Assembly: GCA_964642175.1 (NCBI GenBank)
Contig: CAZXOK010000001.1
Coordinates: 496,001 to 560,000 of the forward strand
DNA length: 64,000 bases
Source: JANQGG01 sp964642175
Lineage (GTDB): Bacteria > Bacteroidota > Chlorobiia > Chlorobiales > Chloroherpetonaceae
Direction: 5' to 3'
The notes under the pieces are model-generated. The model was not told the origin of the DNA, did no database searches, and saw only the letters and a list, made by a program, of their open reading frames with translations. Positions 35,062 through 44,375 of this stretch are shown here, piece by piece. The position numbers and the translations under genes are program-made. Position 1 is the first letter of the stretch, and each line of letters starts with the position of its first letter.

Positions 35062-36033
35062 ATGGGCCTGAAAAAAATTTTAGTGATATCAGAAAAAGGT
35101 TTGGGGGATGCTTTGACCCTGTTGCCAGCATTGAGAAGCCTGAAAGGTCTTTATCCTGAGATTCAGATAGATATGCTGGCTTCCGGCTTAAAAGCACTCG
35201 CTCCAAATGTTAAGCCTGTACTGGAGATTTTAGATCATAAATCCATATTGAAACAGACACCAGAGCAACTTGCCAAATGGCTGGGAAACAGGGCATATGA
35301 CTGGGTATGGAATACAGAGAATCAGAAATCGGTATGGCGGGAAATTTTACCTCAATTTAAAAACCCAAACTGGATATCGGCTGAGCCTCATCGAAATTGG
35401 CCCCGAAAGGATGTACTGGCCATCCGATGTCAACAAATACAGCTGTTATTTCCCGACATTATATCTTATCCCGAATCATTTTTACCCCTTTTAAAACAGC
35501 AGGTTATCGAGAGAAACCGGTTTAAAGATATGCATGCTAAATCTTACAGGTTGATCGCCATTCAACCTGGTGGGGCCGACCCGAATAAAGTCTGGCCGGC
35601 TGAGCATTACCAGGAATTGATAGAACACTTGCTGAGAGCGTCCCGGGTCAAGGTTGTATTATTTTTAAGCCCCTCAGAGTCGCACTTTCTGAATGAGGGA
35701 TTCTTACCACAAGACCAGCGATTGATCGTGGTTCAGGAACCTTTGAGTCAGTTGGTTTCAAAGCTGGCTGCGTGTGATCTCTATATCGGCAACGACAGTG
35801 GATTTTATCACCTGGCTTATGCCTTGAATGTTCCGGTTGTGGGTATCTACAGCCGAAAAAAAAGTATTCGGATATGGTCTTACAAATCTTACAAAGCCCG
35901 TTCGGTATATAAATTTCTGCCAAAGCCCATGTTGAAAAGCTGGAAGAAATTGCTTCGGCCCGAAGATGTGCACAGGGTAGTGCGGCCTTATCTCAAATCA
36001 GAAGAGTCTAAACATATTGAGATGAGCGCATGA
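35062..36033 (+). CDS. Glycosyltransferase family 9 (heptosyltransferase-like)
   Basis: This 323-residue GT9 protein begins GLKKILVISEKGLGDALTL, the usual family start. The donor-binding C-terminal half has AIQPGGADPNKVWPAEHY and GNDSGFYHLAYALNVPVVG, which carries the conserved Asp and His. Family members add heptose to the LPS inner core, but this one could use another sugar. It opens the glycosyltransferase run, with an ATGA overlap to the next gene. A good purine stretch (AAGGATG) precedes the start. Confidence 0.85.
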   Translation: MGLKKILVISEKGLGDALTLLPALRSLKGLYPEIQIDMLASGLKALAPNVKPVLEILDHKSILKQTPEQLAKWLGNRAYDWVWNTENQKSVWREILPQFKNPNWISAEPHRNWPRKDVLAIRCQQIQLLFPDIISYPESFLPLLKQQVIERNRFKDMHAKSYRLIAIQPGGADPNKVWPAEHYQELIEHLLRASRVKVVLFLSPSESHFLNEGFLPQDQRLIVVQEPLSQLVSKLAACDLYIGNDSGFYHLAYALNVPVVGIYSRKKSIRIWSYKSYKARSVYKFLPKPMLKSWKKLLRPEDVHRVVRPYLKSEESKHIEMSA

Positions 36034-37112
36034 GGATTTTAATTTTAAATTCAGCTAAGAGTTGGGGCGGCAACGAAAAATGGTCGTGGATGGCTGCTGG
36101 TGTGCTAAGCCAGGATCATCAGGTGTTTGTGGCCTATCGCAGCGATGTCTATGGCCAGAGGTTTGAGCAACCCAAGATAAAATTGCCGTTTTTCTTTGAA
36201 CTGGATCCGGTAAGTATTGTAAAACTGGTGGGATTTATCAAAAAATACCGCATCGATGTTCTGTTGCCAACCAAGCGAAAGGATTATGTTTTGGCTGGAT
36301 TAGCAGCCAAACTCACGGGTGCAGTTAATGTATTGCGCCTGGGTATCGTTCGTAAGCTAAAGCCGACAGTTTTAAATCAATTGGTATATCAAAAGCTGGC
36401 AGATGGTATAATTGTAAATGCCGCCGAAATAAAACATGTGCTTCAGCAAACGCCATACATGACCTCGCAGAACATAAAGTTGATTTACAATGGTCTGGAT
36501 ATTGACGATTTAAACACCAAATCCCGAGTTGAGGTTTTTGAGAAGCCATTCAAGTTCGTTGTAAGCTCAATGGGGTCGCTCATAAAGCGCAAAGGATTTG
36601 ACTTCTTATTAAACGGATATGCTGAATTTATTTCATTGTCGGGTGCAACGGATGCCGGTCTTGTAATAATTGGTGATGGCCCCGAACAGGAGGTCCTTAA
36701 AGAACAGGCCAGCCGGCTTGGTCTTTCGGATAAAGTTGTTTTTACCGGTTTTTTAGAGAATCCTTATCCATGCCTAGCTGCATCGGATGTGTTTGCCATG
36801 GTATCTCAAAATGAAGGCTTTGCCAATGCTTTGCTCGAAGCTGTAGCCCTGGGCAATGCCCCGATCAGCACAACAGCAGGAGGTGTGGAGGAGATTTTAA
36901 CGCATGAAAAAAATGTATTGATCGTCCCATATAACGATTCAAAAGCATTAGCCGGGCATATCCATGAATTGTATCTTAACCAACAGAAACGTGAATTTCT
37001 GCAAACACAGGCCAGGGAAGTGATAACAGATGTGTTTTCTTTAAAAAGAATGAAAAAAGAGCTGGAAGATTTTTTTCAACACCTCATTGACAAAAAAGAG
37101 CAGGCAGGATGA
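36030..37112 (+). CDS. Glycosyltransferase family 4
   Basis: The 360-residue protein has a GT-B fold. Its N-terminus is MRILILNSAKSWGGNEKW. The C-terminal donor domain has SSMGSLIKRKGFDFLLNGY, NPYPCLAASDVFAMVSQNEG, and the E-x7-E motif FANALLEAVALGNAPISTT. It is a retaining transferase of unknown sugar. The four-base ATGA overlap at 36030 and another at 37109 mean translational coupling with both neighbours. Confidence 0.87.
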   Translation: MRILILNSAKSWGGNEKWSWMAAGVLSQDHQVFVAYRSDVYGQRFEQPKIKLPFFFELDPVSIVKLVGFIKKYRIDVLLPTKRKDYVLAGLAAKLTGAVNVLRLGIVRKLKPTVLNQLVYQKLADGIIVNAAEIKHVLQQTPYMTSQNIKLIYNGLDIDDLNTKSRVEVFEKPFKFVVSSMGSLIKRKGFDFLLNGYAEFISLSGATDAGLVIIGDGPEQEVLKEQASRLGLSDKVVFTGFLENPYPCLAASDVFAMVSQNEGFANALLEAVALGNAPISTTAGGVEEILTHEKNVLIVPYNDSKALAGHIHELYLNQQKREFLQTQAREVITDVFSLKRMKKELEDFFQHLIDKKEQAG

Positions 37113-38206
37113 ACATTTTATTTCTCAATTCCATCGGGCGCGATAAATTCGGCGGTGGTGAAAAATGGATGGTGAAAGCTTCGGCCGGCCTGGCCGGGCG
37201 GGGCCATAATGTTGTGCTTGCCAGTCGAAAAGATTCCCGTATTCTGAAGGCTGCCGAAAAAGCCGACGTTCAAACCAAAGTCGTTGAAATTCATGCCGAT
37301 TTTAGTCCCACTACCACCTGGCAGATCGCGCAGTACCTTAAAGAGAACCATATCCAGATTCTGATCTGCAATCTTAATAAGGATGTCAGGGTAGCCGGTC
37401 TGGCTGCAAGGCTGGTGGGGCATACCGTGGTATTGGCCCGTCATGGTTTGCTCTTGTGCGGCAACAAGTGGCGGCACAAGCAAACGCTAACCAAACTTGC
37501 CGACGGCATCATCACAAACAGTAAAACCATTAAAGAAGCCTACAAGGGTTACGGGTGGTTTAATGAGGATTTTGTCAGGGTGATCTACAATGGCATTGAA
37601 CCCAAATCCGGCATCGAGCCATATGATTTTTCTGTTGACTTTCCCCAAAAGAGAGTCGTCTTCAGCGCCGGAAGACTGGCCGAGCAAAAAGGCTTTCCGG
37701 ATTTTATTTCAGCTGCAGAGATCCTCCTGAAAAAGCATAAAGATGTGGCTTTTGTAATCATGGGCGAAGGAAAGTTAAAAGATGAGTTGCAAGCACTGAT
37801 CAACCAAAAAGGAATTGATGAATCTTGCCAGATATGGGATTTTCAGCCCAATATTGATCCGTATTTACTTGGGTGCGATCTGTTTGTGCTGGCTTCGCTT
37901 TTCGAGGGGATGCCCAATGTGGTAATGGAGTCTATGGCTGTTGGGCGGGCAGTGGTCGCAACAGATGTTAATGGCGCCAGAGAATTAATGGGTAATGATG
38001 AATCGGGTTTGATTGTACCACCAAGCAACCCCGAGGTGCTTGCAAAGGCCATTGAAGCGCTCTTGAATGATCCAAAGAAAAGAATCGCGTTGGGCGAAAG
38101 CGGCCTGAGGCGCGTTCGGGAGAAATTTACGATAGATAAAATGGTCTCCGAGCTTGAACGTTTGTTTGTCCAAAGGCTTGAAGAAAAAAACAGCGCAATG
38201 TTATGA
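37109..38206 (+). CDS. Glycosyltransferase family 4
   Basis: This 365-residue GT-B protein starts MNILFLNSIGRDKFGGGEKW, with a glycine-rich acceptor loop. The donor side has SAGRLAEQKGFPDFISAAE, ASLFEGMPNVVMESMAVGRA (E-x7-E) and VVATDVNGARELM. The N-terminal GxGGGEKWM loop closely parallels its upstream neighbour, so the two are probably ancient duplicates. It overlaps both neighbours by four bases. Confidence 0.87.
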   Translation: MNILFLNSIGRDKFGGGEKWMVKASAGLAGRGHNVVLASRKDSRILKAAEKADVQTKVVEIHADFSPTTTWQIAQYLKENHIQILICNLNKDVRVAGLAARLVGHTVVLARHGLLLCGNKWRHKQTLTKLADGIITNSKTIKEAYKGYGWFNEDFVRVIYNGIEPKSGIEPYDFSVDFPQKRVVFSAGRLAEQKGFPDFISAAEILLKKHKDVAFVIMGEGKLKDELQALINQKGIDESCQIWDFQPNIDPYLLGCDLFVLASLFEGMPNVVMESMAVGRAVVATDVNGARELMGNDESGLIVPPSNPEVLAKAIEALLNDPKKRIALGESGLRRVREKFTIDKMVSELERLFVQRLEEKNSAML

Positions 38207-39231
38207 GAAAAGACAAACGCCGGCGACTGATGGCCAGTTTATTGCGCGGACTCTCCTCAAAAAAAAAGACAGTTGAGTCCTTTACAGGTATCCCCAAAAG
38301 CATCGTGATTCTGGCGCAGGAAAAATTCGGAGATGCTATACTCTTAACCCCGCTCATGAAAAATCTGAAACGTTGTTTTCCAACCTGCCATATTTGCATC
38401 ATTACATTTGGCAAGAATCAAAACATTTTTCAGGAGGATGAGCACACAGATGAAGTGATTGCCCTCAGGCGCATGGGCAAAGGGTCGCTCAGGTTTATCC
38501 TGGGCCGTAGATTTGATGTTTTATTTAATACCAAGGATCATCCATCCTGGACATATTTGTGGTATTCCAATCTTATTCGGGCCGGGGTTAAAATCGGGAT
38601 CTATCACAGCCATCATATTGGATTGTACCATCACTTACTGGATGTACCGTTTCAAACCCACATCGTTGATAAAAATTGTGCTTTACTGGATTATTTGGGG
38701 TGCCGCACCAGCCCGCAAGACTGCCGTCCGGTTTTAAATCCTCGCAACATTTCTTTGGATATAAAAGCTTTTTCAGACACATTGCCCAAAACGTCGGTTA
38801 TTGGTATTAATCTTAGCGCGGGTGAGCCCTCCAGGGAATGGCCATATGAAAAATATCAAGCACTGATTGCTTCTCTTCCCGAACCCGTAATGATTTTTTC
38901 AATGCCGGATCGCTATGAGGAAAAAAAGCAACTGGAACATCATTTTTCGCATGTGCTGGACTCACCCCAAACCAAATCGCTGTTTGATGCAGGGTTCTTG
39001 ATCAAACAACTCAGTGTATTGGTTTCGCCCGATACATCTTTAATTCATGTGGCCGCGTGTTTTAATGTCCCTGTGGTTGGGCTGTACCGGGCCGACCTGG
39101 TACATCTGAATCGATTCGCGCCATATCTTACCAGGCATGTTCAAGTAGTCTCAGAGAGCTCCAGTATTCAGGATATTCAGGTGGAGCGAGTAATTGAAGC
39201 CATAACCCGATTAAAAGATAAGCATGAATAA
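38203..39231 (+). CDS. Glycosyltransferase family 9 (heptosyltransferase-like)
   Basis: The 342-residue protein has a basic N-terminal extension of about 30 residues before the domain proper (SIVILAQEKFGDAILLTPLM). The donor half has GINLSAGEPSREWPYEKY and VSPDTSLIHVAACFNVPVVG, with the conserved Asp-Thr and His. It is the second GT9 of the locus and is coupled by an ATGA overlap to the previous gene and by an eight-base overlap to the next. Confidence 0.85.
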   Translation: MRKDKRRRLMASLLRGLSSKKKTVESFTGIPKSIVILAQEKFGDAILLTPLMKNLKRCFPTCHICIITFGKNQNIFQEDEHTDEVIALRRMGKGSLRFILGRRFDVLFNTKDHPSWTYLWYSNLIRAGVKIGIYHSHHIGLYHHLLDVPFQTHIVDKNCALLDYLGCRTSPQDCRPVLNPRNISLDIKAFSDTLPKTSVIGINLSAGEPSREWPYEKYQALIASLPEPVMIFSMPDRYEEKKQLEHHFSHVLDSPQTKSLFDAGFLIKQLSVLVSPDTSLIHVAACFNVPVVGLYRADLVHLNRFAPYLTRHVQVVSESSSIQDIQVERVIEAITRLKDKHE

Positions 39232-40387
39232 GCCCAATGTTTTAATATTTTCGGAGGATTTCCCGCCAAAAGACGGCGGCATTGCCCAGTGGGCGATGGG
39301 TGTGGCCAGAAGTTTTCACAAGTTTGGGTTTAAACTGACAGTTCTTACACGGTTTTGGTCCGATGAATTTGCTGCCCGGCAACAACAGGAGCTCTATCCG
39401 ATTGCATACGCCAGGGGTACTTACTGGAAAAAGTTGCGCACGTTCTATGCCCGTAAGGCTTTAAAAGAGCAAATAGAACTGGGCAATAAGCCTGATGTGA
39501 TTATAGCTACTACCAGTAATATTGCAAGGGGTTTACTGGGATTGGTTAAGTCGTCGCGAGCAGCACTGGTGGTTGTGGTTCATGGCCTGGAAGTCACCCG
39601 TAAGATGAACGGGGTTAAACAGGCGATCCTGAAGAAAACCCTTCATGCCGCCGATCGGGTAGTGGCGGTAAGCCGTTTTACGGCTGAATCGGTTGTCGAA
39701 CGCTACCAGTTACCGGAGAGTAAAATTTTTGTACTCCCCAATGGCGTGGATCCGGAGGTCTATTACCCTACAGATGTGCCGAAAGCCTTTAAAGAAAAAC
39801 TCGGTATAGAAGGAAAAAGGGTGATCCTGACATTGGCGAGGCTCCAGGAGCGAAAAGGCCACGATAAAGTTATTGAAGCCCTACCTGCTGTCCTTGAAAA
39901 AGTACCTCATGCCATTTACCTGGTCAGTGGAAAATCGCAAGGTAACTATTATGAGCGTTTGGTAGCTTTGGTTGAGCGTTTGGGCGTAAAAGATGCGGTA
40001 AAATTTATTGGATATGTTCAGCAGGAAGATATGAACCTGATGTACAACAGTTGCGATGTGTATATTATGCCAAGTCGTGAAATCCAATCCCAGGGCGACA
40101 CAGAAGGTTTCGGGATCACTTACCTTGAAGCCAATGCTTGTGCAAAACCTGTTATCGGTGGGCGCTCAGGTGGCGTGGTGGATGCTGTATTGGAAAATGA
40201 AACCGGCTTTTTAGTTCCGCCATCAGATGTAAAGGCCATTTCAGAGTCATTAATTACCCTCCTAACGAATGACACCCTGGCAAATAAAATGGGCAAGCAG
40301 GCCCGAAAGCGAGTTGAAACAGAATTTTCCTGGGAGAATATCAGTCAAAGGTTAGCCGAAGAGTTGCATCGCTTAAACGTTCAGTGA
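39224..40387 (+). CDS. Glycosyltransferase family 4, paralogue of the 46527 gene
   Basis: This 387-residue GT-B protein begins NVLIFSEDFPPKDGGIAQWA. The donor domain has TLARLQERKGHDKVIEALP, and SQGDTEGFGITYLEANACAK carries the E-x7-E motif. The whole layout is shared with the protein encoded at 46527-47699 (NFPPCSGGGIAEWALGI, ARVIERKGHDTVIQALP, SEGFGITFLEANACLCPVI). The two bracket the block 40381-46509. It ends seven bases into the convergent gene on the minus strand. Confidence 0.88.
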   Translation: MNKPNVLIFSEDFPPKDGGIAQWAMGVARSFHKFGFKLTVLTRFWSDEFAARQQQELYPIAYARGTYWKKLRTFYARKALKEQIELGNKPDVIIATTSNIARGLLGLVKSSRAALVVVVHGLEVTRKMNGVKQAILKKTLHAADRVVAVSRFTAESVVERYQLPESKIFVLPNGVDPEVYYPTDVPKAFKEKLGIEGKRVILTLARLQERKGHDKVIEALPAVLEKVPHAIYLVSGKSQGNYYERLVALVERLGVKDAVKFIGYVQQEDMNLMYNSCDVYIMPSREIQSQGDTEGFGITYLEANACAKPVIGGRSGGVVDAVLENETGFLVPPSDVKAISESLITLLTNDTLANKMGKQARKRVETEFSWENISQRLAEELHRLNVQ

Positions 40388-41520
40388 TGAGCATGCAAAA
40401 CATCCTTGTAAGCCTGATAACTGATTTGAGCAAGCGCCTGCCAACTGAATTTTTTAGAATGGATCAGGCCCTTTTCTTTCAGTTCTAGTTTTAGCTGAGG
40501 GTTGTGCAGAATCGTTCGGATCTTTTCGGTTAGATCTTCATGGCTTTCCTCTTTGAAAATTAATCCGGCATGATGGATTGTTTCGGGAATAGAGCCCGAA
40601 GATGAGCCAACAACCGGAACACCACAAGCCATTGCTTCGATGATCACCCTGCCAAAAGACTCTTTCCATTTCGGAGAAGTTCGGGAGGGGATAACAAGGA
40701 TATCCATCAGGCTGTAGAGTTTGGGTAAGATGTCCTGGGATTGATGTCCTGTAAAAATCACATGAGACTTTAATCCATTCTCCTGAACAAATCTTTCAAG
40801 ATCGGTTTGGAACCCGCCTGTGCCAACGATCAATAAAATCAGGCTAGGCTCCCGCAGGGCTTTGAAGGCTTTTAGTAATGTCATGAGACCTTTGTCGGGT
40901 TTTAATTTTCCAACATATCCCAAAACCGTTTTGCCTTTTAAACTGTATTTGTAAATCAGGTCGGAGTCGGTTTGTGATTTGAAATGCGAAAGATCCAGCC
41001 CGTTGCCGCTTATAGTAATGGGTTTATGAAATCCCTGTGTTTCAAGAATGTTTTTAGCATCGGTATTTCTAACAATTGCCCCGTTGGCACATTTTAGCAC
41101 ATAGCGCTGAACCTTCTCAAATAAGGGTTTAGGGACAGTTGGTAAATTATGGGCAGTATGAAAAATCACACTGCAATTCAGGTTCAGAATCTCCCGATAC
41201 CATAAAACCTGTGCAGTAACCAGCGCTGAAGGTTCTTCTTCAATGTCAATAACATTGGGTTTGAAATCCCGCATCAGTTGAAACAACCTGTTTAAAAAAA
41301 TATACTTTCGGATATTATTTTGGAACAACACATTGGCTGTTTTTATGAGATAACCCTCGTCGATATGAGGTTCATGCTGATAGAAGACCAAAGACCCGGC
41401 TTCATGCCAACGCTCAGGAATGAGCAGGGTGAGGTTAATATCCTGGATATCAGCAATGGCTTTGATTTTTTTTCTATATTCACTTAAAACCGCGGCATGC
41501 CATATTCTAAGAACTCTCAT
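40381..41520 (-). CDS. Glycosyltransferase family 4, inverted relative to the operon
   Basis: The 379-residue GT-B protein has VLRIWHAAVLSEYRKKIKAI at the N-terminus and donor-side motifs GYVGKLKPDKGLMTLLKAF, VIPSRTSPKWKESFGRVIIE and AMACGVPVVGSSSGSIPET. It is the only minus-strand gene between 35 and 55.7 kb and interrupts an otherwise collinear run. The intergenic region 41521-41642 must hold a divergent promoter or two. Confidence 0.85.
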   Translation of the reverse strand: MRVLRIWHAAVLSEYRKKIKAIADIQDINLTLLIPERWHEAGSLVFYQHEPHIDEGYLIKTANVLFQNNIRKYIFLNRLFQLMRDFKPNVIDIEEEPSALVTAQVLWYREILNLNCSVIFHTAHNLPTVPKPLFEKVQRYVLKCANGAIVRNTDAKNILETQGFHKPITISGNGLDLSHFKSQTDSDLIYKYSLKGKTVLGYVGKLKPDKGLMTLLKAFKALREPSLILLIVGTGGFQTDLERFVQENGLKSHVIFTGHQSQDILPKLYSLMDILVIPSRTSPKWKESFGRVIIEAMACGVPVVGSSSGSIPETIHHAGLIFKEESHEDLTEKIRTILHNPQLKLELKEKGLIHSKKFSWQALAQISYQAYKDVLHAHH

Positions 41521-41642
41521 AGTTGGTTTTTAATGTATTGCCTGAAACAGGACTTGTGTTTTAGAAGTGTGCCTTTCGAACACCCTAATCTACTTTAACG
41601 TACTAAAACCAATATTCCATAGGTTTTCAGAAATTGCTGTTT

Positions 41643-42590
41643 ATGAAAATATCGGTCATTATCCCAAACTACAATTATGGTCGCTTTTTAGAAGATGCTA
41701 TAAAAAGTATTTACAATAATGAAATGGCGTTTCTGCATGAAATTATCATTGTTAATGATGGCTCAACAGATGATTCTAAAGCGATCATTGAAAGGCTTCA
41801 AAAATCTTATGATAAAATTCGGTTAATAAATCAGGAAAATGGCGGTCAGTTTTCATGTTTCAGAAAAGGATTTGAAATTGCTACCGGAGATATCATTACA
41901 TTATTGGATCCTGATGATCGCTATGAGCCGGCCTACTTTAAAAAAATTATTGAAGTCTATCAAGAGATCCCATATGTTGATTTTGTGTATGTCGCTTACA
42001 AAAATGTGGGTGGTCGAAACAAGGTGATCTTGAAGGCCAAGCATGATTATCATATTGGTTGCACGTCGCTGATGACAGCAATTACAGGGAGTTACTTCTG
42101 GTCAATAACATCAACTATGTCCTTGAGAAAATCGCTTGTGAAGCAAGTTTTAGCTCTGCCCTCAGATTATGATTGGATGTCAAGAGCAAGAGCTGATACC
42201 ATGTTAGAAAATGCAGCTATTATGATTGGCGCTTACCGGTATTATATAGCAGAGCCCCTGATGATCAGGCTGATTCATGATCAAAATGATTCTCATATGC
42301 TTGATACATGCCGGACGAGTGAATTGCGGGTAAAAGAAGGATTTCGGCGGATCAGGGCTTTTTTTATTAACTATTATAATCTGCCAATTGATTCCATACC
42401 TTTACTCAAACGAGAGTACCAGAGTTTGCGATATAAAAATAAAGAATTATTTAAGCTCTATATAAAAGCTGCAAAAATGATGAACATACCAACGTTGTAC
42501 AAACTTCGTTTCTTTATCTCTTTGTATAAACATTATTTTTTAAAAGTGAGAGGCAAAGAAGATATTATTATCCCGCTTGATGATATATAA
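41643..42590 (+). CDS. Glycosyltransferase family 2
   Basis: This 315-residue GT-A protein begins MKISVIIPNYNYGRFLEDAI with the NDGSTDDS nucleotide-binding loop, and LLDPDDRYEPAY contains the Asp-x-Asp metal motif. The C-terminal 80 residues are basic and hydrophobic without a clear membrane helix. It probably transfers a hexose or amino sugar. The ATG at 41643 is preferred to a TTG three codons upstream. It starts a run that includes the QueC-like and ATP-grasp genes. Confidence 0.87.
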   Translation: MKISVIIPNYNYGRFLEDAIKSIYNNEMAFLHEIIIVNDGSTDDSKAIIERLQKSYDKIRLINQENGGQFSCFRKGFEIATGDIITLLDPDDRYEPAYFKKIIEVYQEIPYVDFVYVAYKNVGGRNKVILKAKHDYHIGCTSLMTAITGSYFWSITSTMSLRKSLVKQVLALPSDYDWMSRARADTMLENAAIMIGAYRYYIAEPLMIRLIHDQNDSHMLDTCRTSELRVKEGFRRIRAFFINYYNLPIDSIPLLKREYQSLRYKNKELFKLYIKAAKMMNIPTLYKLRFFISLYKHYFLKVRGKEDIIIPLDDI

Positions 42591-42608
42591 TAAGTACCAG
42601 CATTATTA

Positions 42609-43316
42609 ATGAAACCAACTAATTTATTGTGGACCGGAGGGTGGGATTCTACATATCGATTGCTCGAATTGCTATTAATACAAAAGCAGCCCGTTAAACC
42701 CTATTATCTGGTTGATCCTGGTCGTAAATCCACTCAACAGGAGTTCATGGCTATGGATCAAATTCGCAAGCTTCTAGAGAGTCGCTATGGGATCACCTCA
42801 CAACAACTGCTTTTGCTGGAAATTGTAGATATAGAGTTGCTAAATGACTATACTGAGTTAACCGAAAAATATCTGAACCTGAAAAAGCGCTTTAAATTCG
42901 GTTCTCAATATGAATGGTTATCAAAATTTGCCCATCAATACAACATAAAGGACCTGGAACTGGGAATTGAAAAGGGTCTTAATGATAGAACAGCATTTTT
43001 TAAATACTTGGAACCCTTTATAGTCAGTAAAAACGGACATTATGAATTGATGAAAAATGTGTCGGATAAAGATTTGATCTTATTTGAGAACTTTCGTTTT
43101 CCGGTGTTTTTTGAGACAAAAATCTCTATGAGGCAAAAAGCCATATCTAAGGGATTTTATGATATTCTTAAATATTCCTGGTTCTGCCACACACCAAAAA
43201 AAGGGAGGCCTTGTGGCTGGTGCAAACCATGTAAAGATATCATGACCAACAAAATGAAAGAAAGAATGCCCCTTTATGGTAAAATGAGGTACTATCTTTA
43301 TAAACTTATAAAATGA
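42609..43316 (+). CDS. QueC-like PP-loop ATPase with Cys4 zinc motif
   Basis: This 235-residue protein begins MKPTNLLWTGGWDSTYRLLE. TGGWDST (9-15) is a PP-loop of the SGGxDS type, which forms AMP-activated intermediates. Near the C-terminus, Cys193, Cys202, Cys205 and Cys208 give the spacing C-x8-C-x2-C-x2-C, the same as the zinc site of QueC (7-cyano-7-deazaguanine synthase). QueC activates a carboxylate with ATP and adds ammonia. No other queuosine gene is near, and the gene sits between a GT2 gene and an ATP-grasp gene in a glycan locus, so a different carboxylate, perhaps a sugar acid, is likely. It overlaps no neighbour; gaps are 18 and 4 bases. Confidence 0.75.
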   Translation: MKPTNLLWTGGWDSTYRLLELLLIQKQPVKPYYLVDPGRKSTQQEFMAMDQIRKLLESRYGITSQQLLLLEIVDIELLNDYTELTEKYLNLKKRFKFGSQYEWLSKFAHQYNIKDLELGIEKGLNDRTAFFKYLEPFIVSKNGHYELMKNVSDKDLILFENFRFPVFFETKISMRQKAISKGFYDILKYSWFCHTPKKGRPCGWCKPCKDIMTNKMKERMPLYGKMRYYLYKLIK

Positions 43317-43320
43317 GATT

Positions 43321-44358
43321 TTGTCCGTGATTTTTTTTATTACCACTAAAAAAAATACCTATACAATCCAGACATTTTTGGATGAATGGGCTCCTGAGAT
43401 GGCTGATTTTATCAGGGTTATCACTTATGATAGTATTTTACAGCAAACACGGTTTCAGAAAGGGGCTTATTTTTTTACAGACATTGAAAGATTGCCAACC
43501 CATATCCGGTTTTTAAGCGAAAAGATATGGGAAAAGCTGGCTGAGTGCGAGGTAAATCAATTGTTTAATCGTCCGGACCAGTCCATGCGTCGTTATGAGT
43601 TACTCACCACCTTGTATTCCCGTGGTATCAATGAATTTCAGATCCGACGTTTAAACGACGACTTTTCTCATCTCAAGTACCCGGTCTTTGTCCGGGGTGA
43701 AAATGACCATACCGGTAATTTATCCGGGATTCTACATAATAGATCGGAGCTAAAATTAGCATTGAAACAGGCCATTGATAAAGGCAAACGCATCAATGAG
43801 TTGCTCGTGGTTGAATACCTGGATGTATCGGATAGCCGGCAAAATTTTGTCAAATATTCAGCATTTGTTTTTGGAAATAAAATTATTCCCCGGCACATAG
43901 CTTACAGTAAAGAGTGGATGGTCAAGTATCCATCGTATATCGACAAGGATATTCTTGAGGAAGAACAAGCATTCATGGCCGAGAACCCGCATGAGCAAGA
44001 ATTAAGACAAATCTTCAAATTGGCAAATATTGAATACGGAAGAATAGATTACAGTTTGCTCGATGGAAAAGTCCAGGTCTGGGAAATCAACACCAACCCT
44101 ATGATCGTTAGACGTAAGTCCGACTATTTAGAAGGACATATCGAAAACCAATTGACTTACATTAATTTGGTAAAAGATGTCTTACATATTATTGAAAATA
44201 AGCATCAGGAAAATGATGAGATTGAAATAAAACTGGATGAAGAAAGCCTTAAAAAAGCTGATCAAATAAAACGCAAAGAGCGTCTCTTCCGAAATATGAG
44301 CCAGGCCGCCATAAAATTAATTAAGCCTTTTTATATCAATTCCATTTTAAAAAATTAA
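43321..44358 (+). CDS. ATP-grasp ligase-like protein
   Basis: The protein has 345 residues. The order of segments fits the ATP-grasp fold: a preATP-grasp N-terminal region, YPVFVRGENDHTGNLSG (120-136), LLVVEYLDVSDSR and KYSAFVFGNKIIPRHI for the central sheet, and the magnesium-ligand strand YGRIDYSLLDGKVQVWEINT (Asp243, Glu255, Asn257), NP. Such enzymes join a carboxylate to an amine via an acyl phosphate. The start is TTG at 43321 or GTG at 43327; no ATG fits. It lies four bases after the QueC-like gene, so the two are probably translated together. A highly basic tail (residues 300-345) ends the protein. Confidence 0.72.
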   Translation: MSVIFFITTKKNTYTIQTFLDEWAPEMADFIRVITYDSILQQTRFQKGAYFFTDIERLPTHIRFLSEKIWEKLAECEVNQLFNRPDQSMRRYELLTTLYSRGINEFQIRRLNDDFSHLKYPVFVRGENDHTGNLSGILHNRSELKLALKQAIDKGKRINELLVVEYLDVSDSRQNFVKYSAFVFGNKIIPRHIAYSKEWMVKYPSYIDKDILEEEQAFMAENPHEQELRQIFKLANIEYGRIDYSLLDGKVQVWEINTNPMIVRRKSDYLEGHIENQLTYINLVKDVLHIIENKHQENDEIEIKLDEESLKKADQIKRKERLFRNMSQAAIKLIKPFYINSILKN

Positions 44359-44375
44359 GGTTGTAGCCGCAGATC

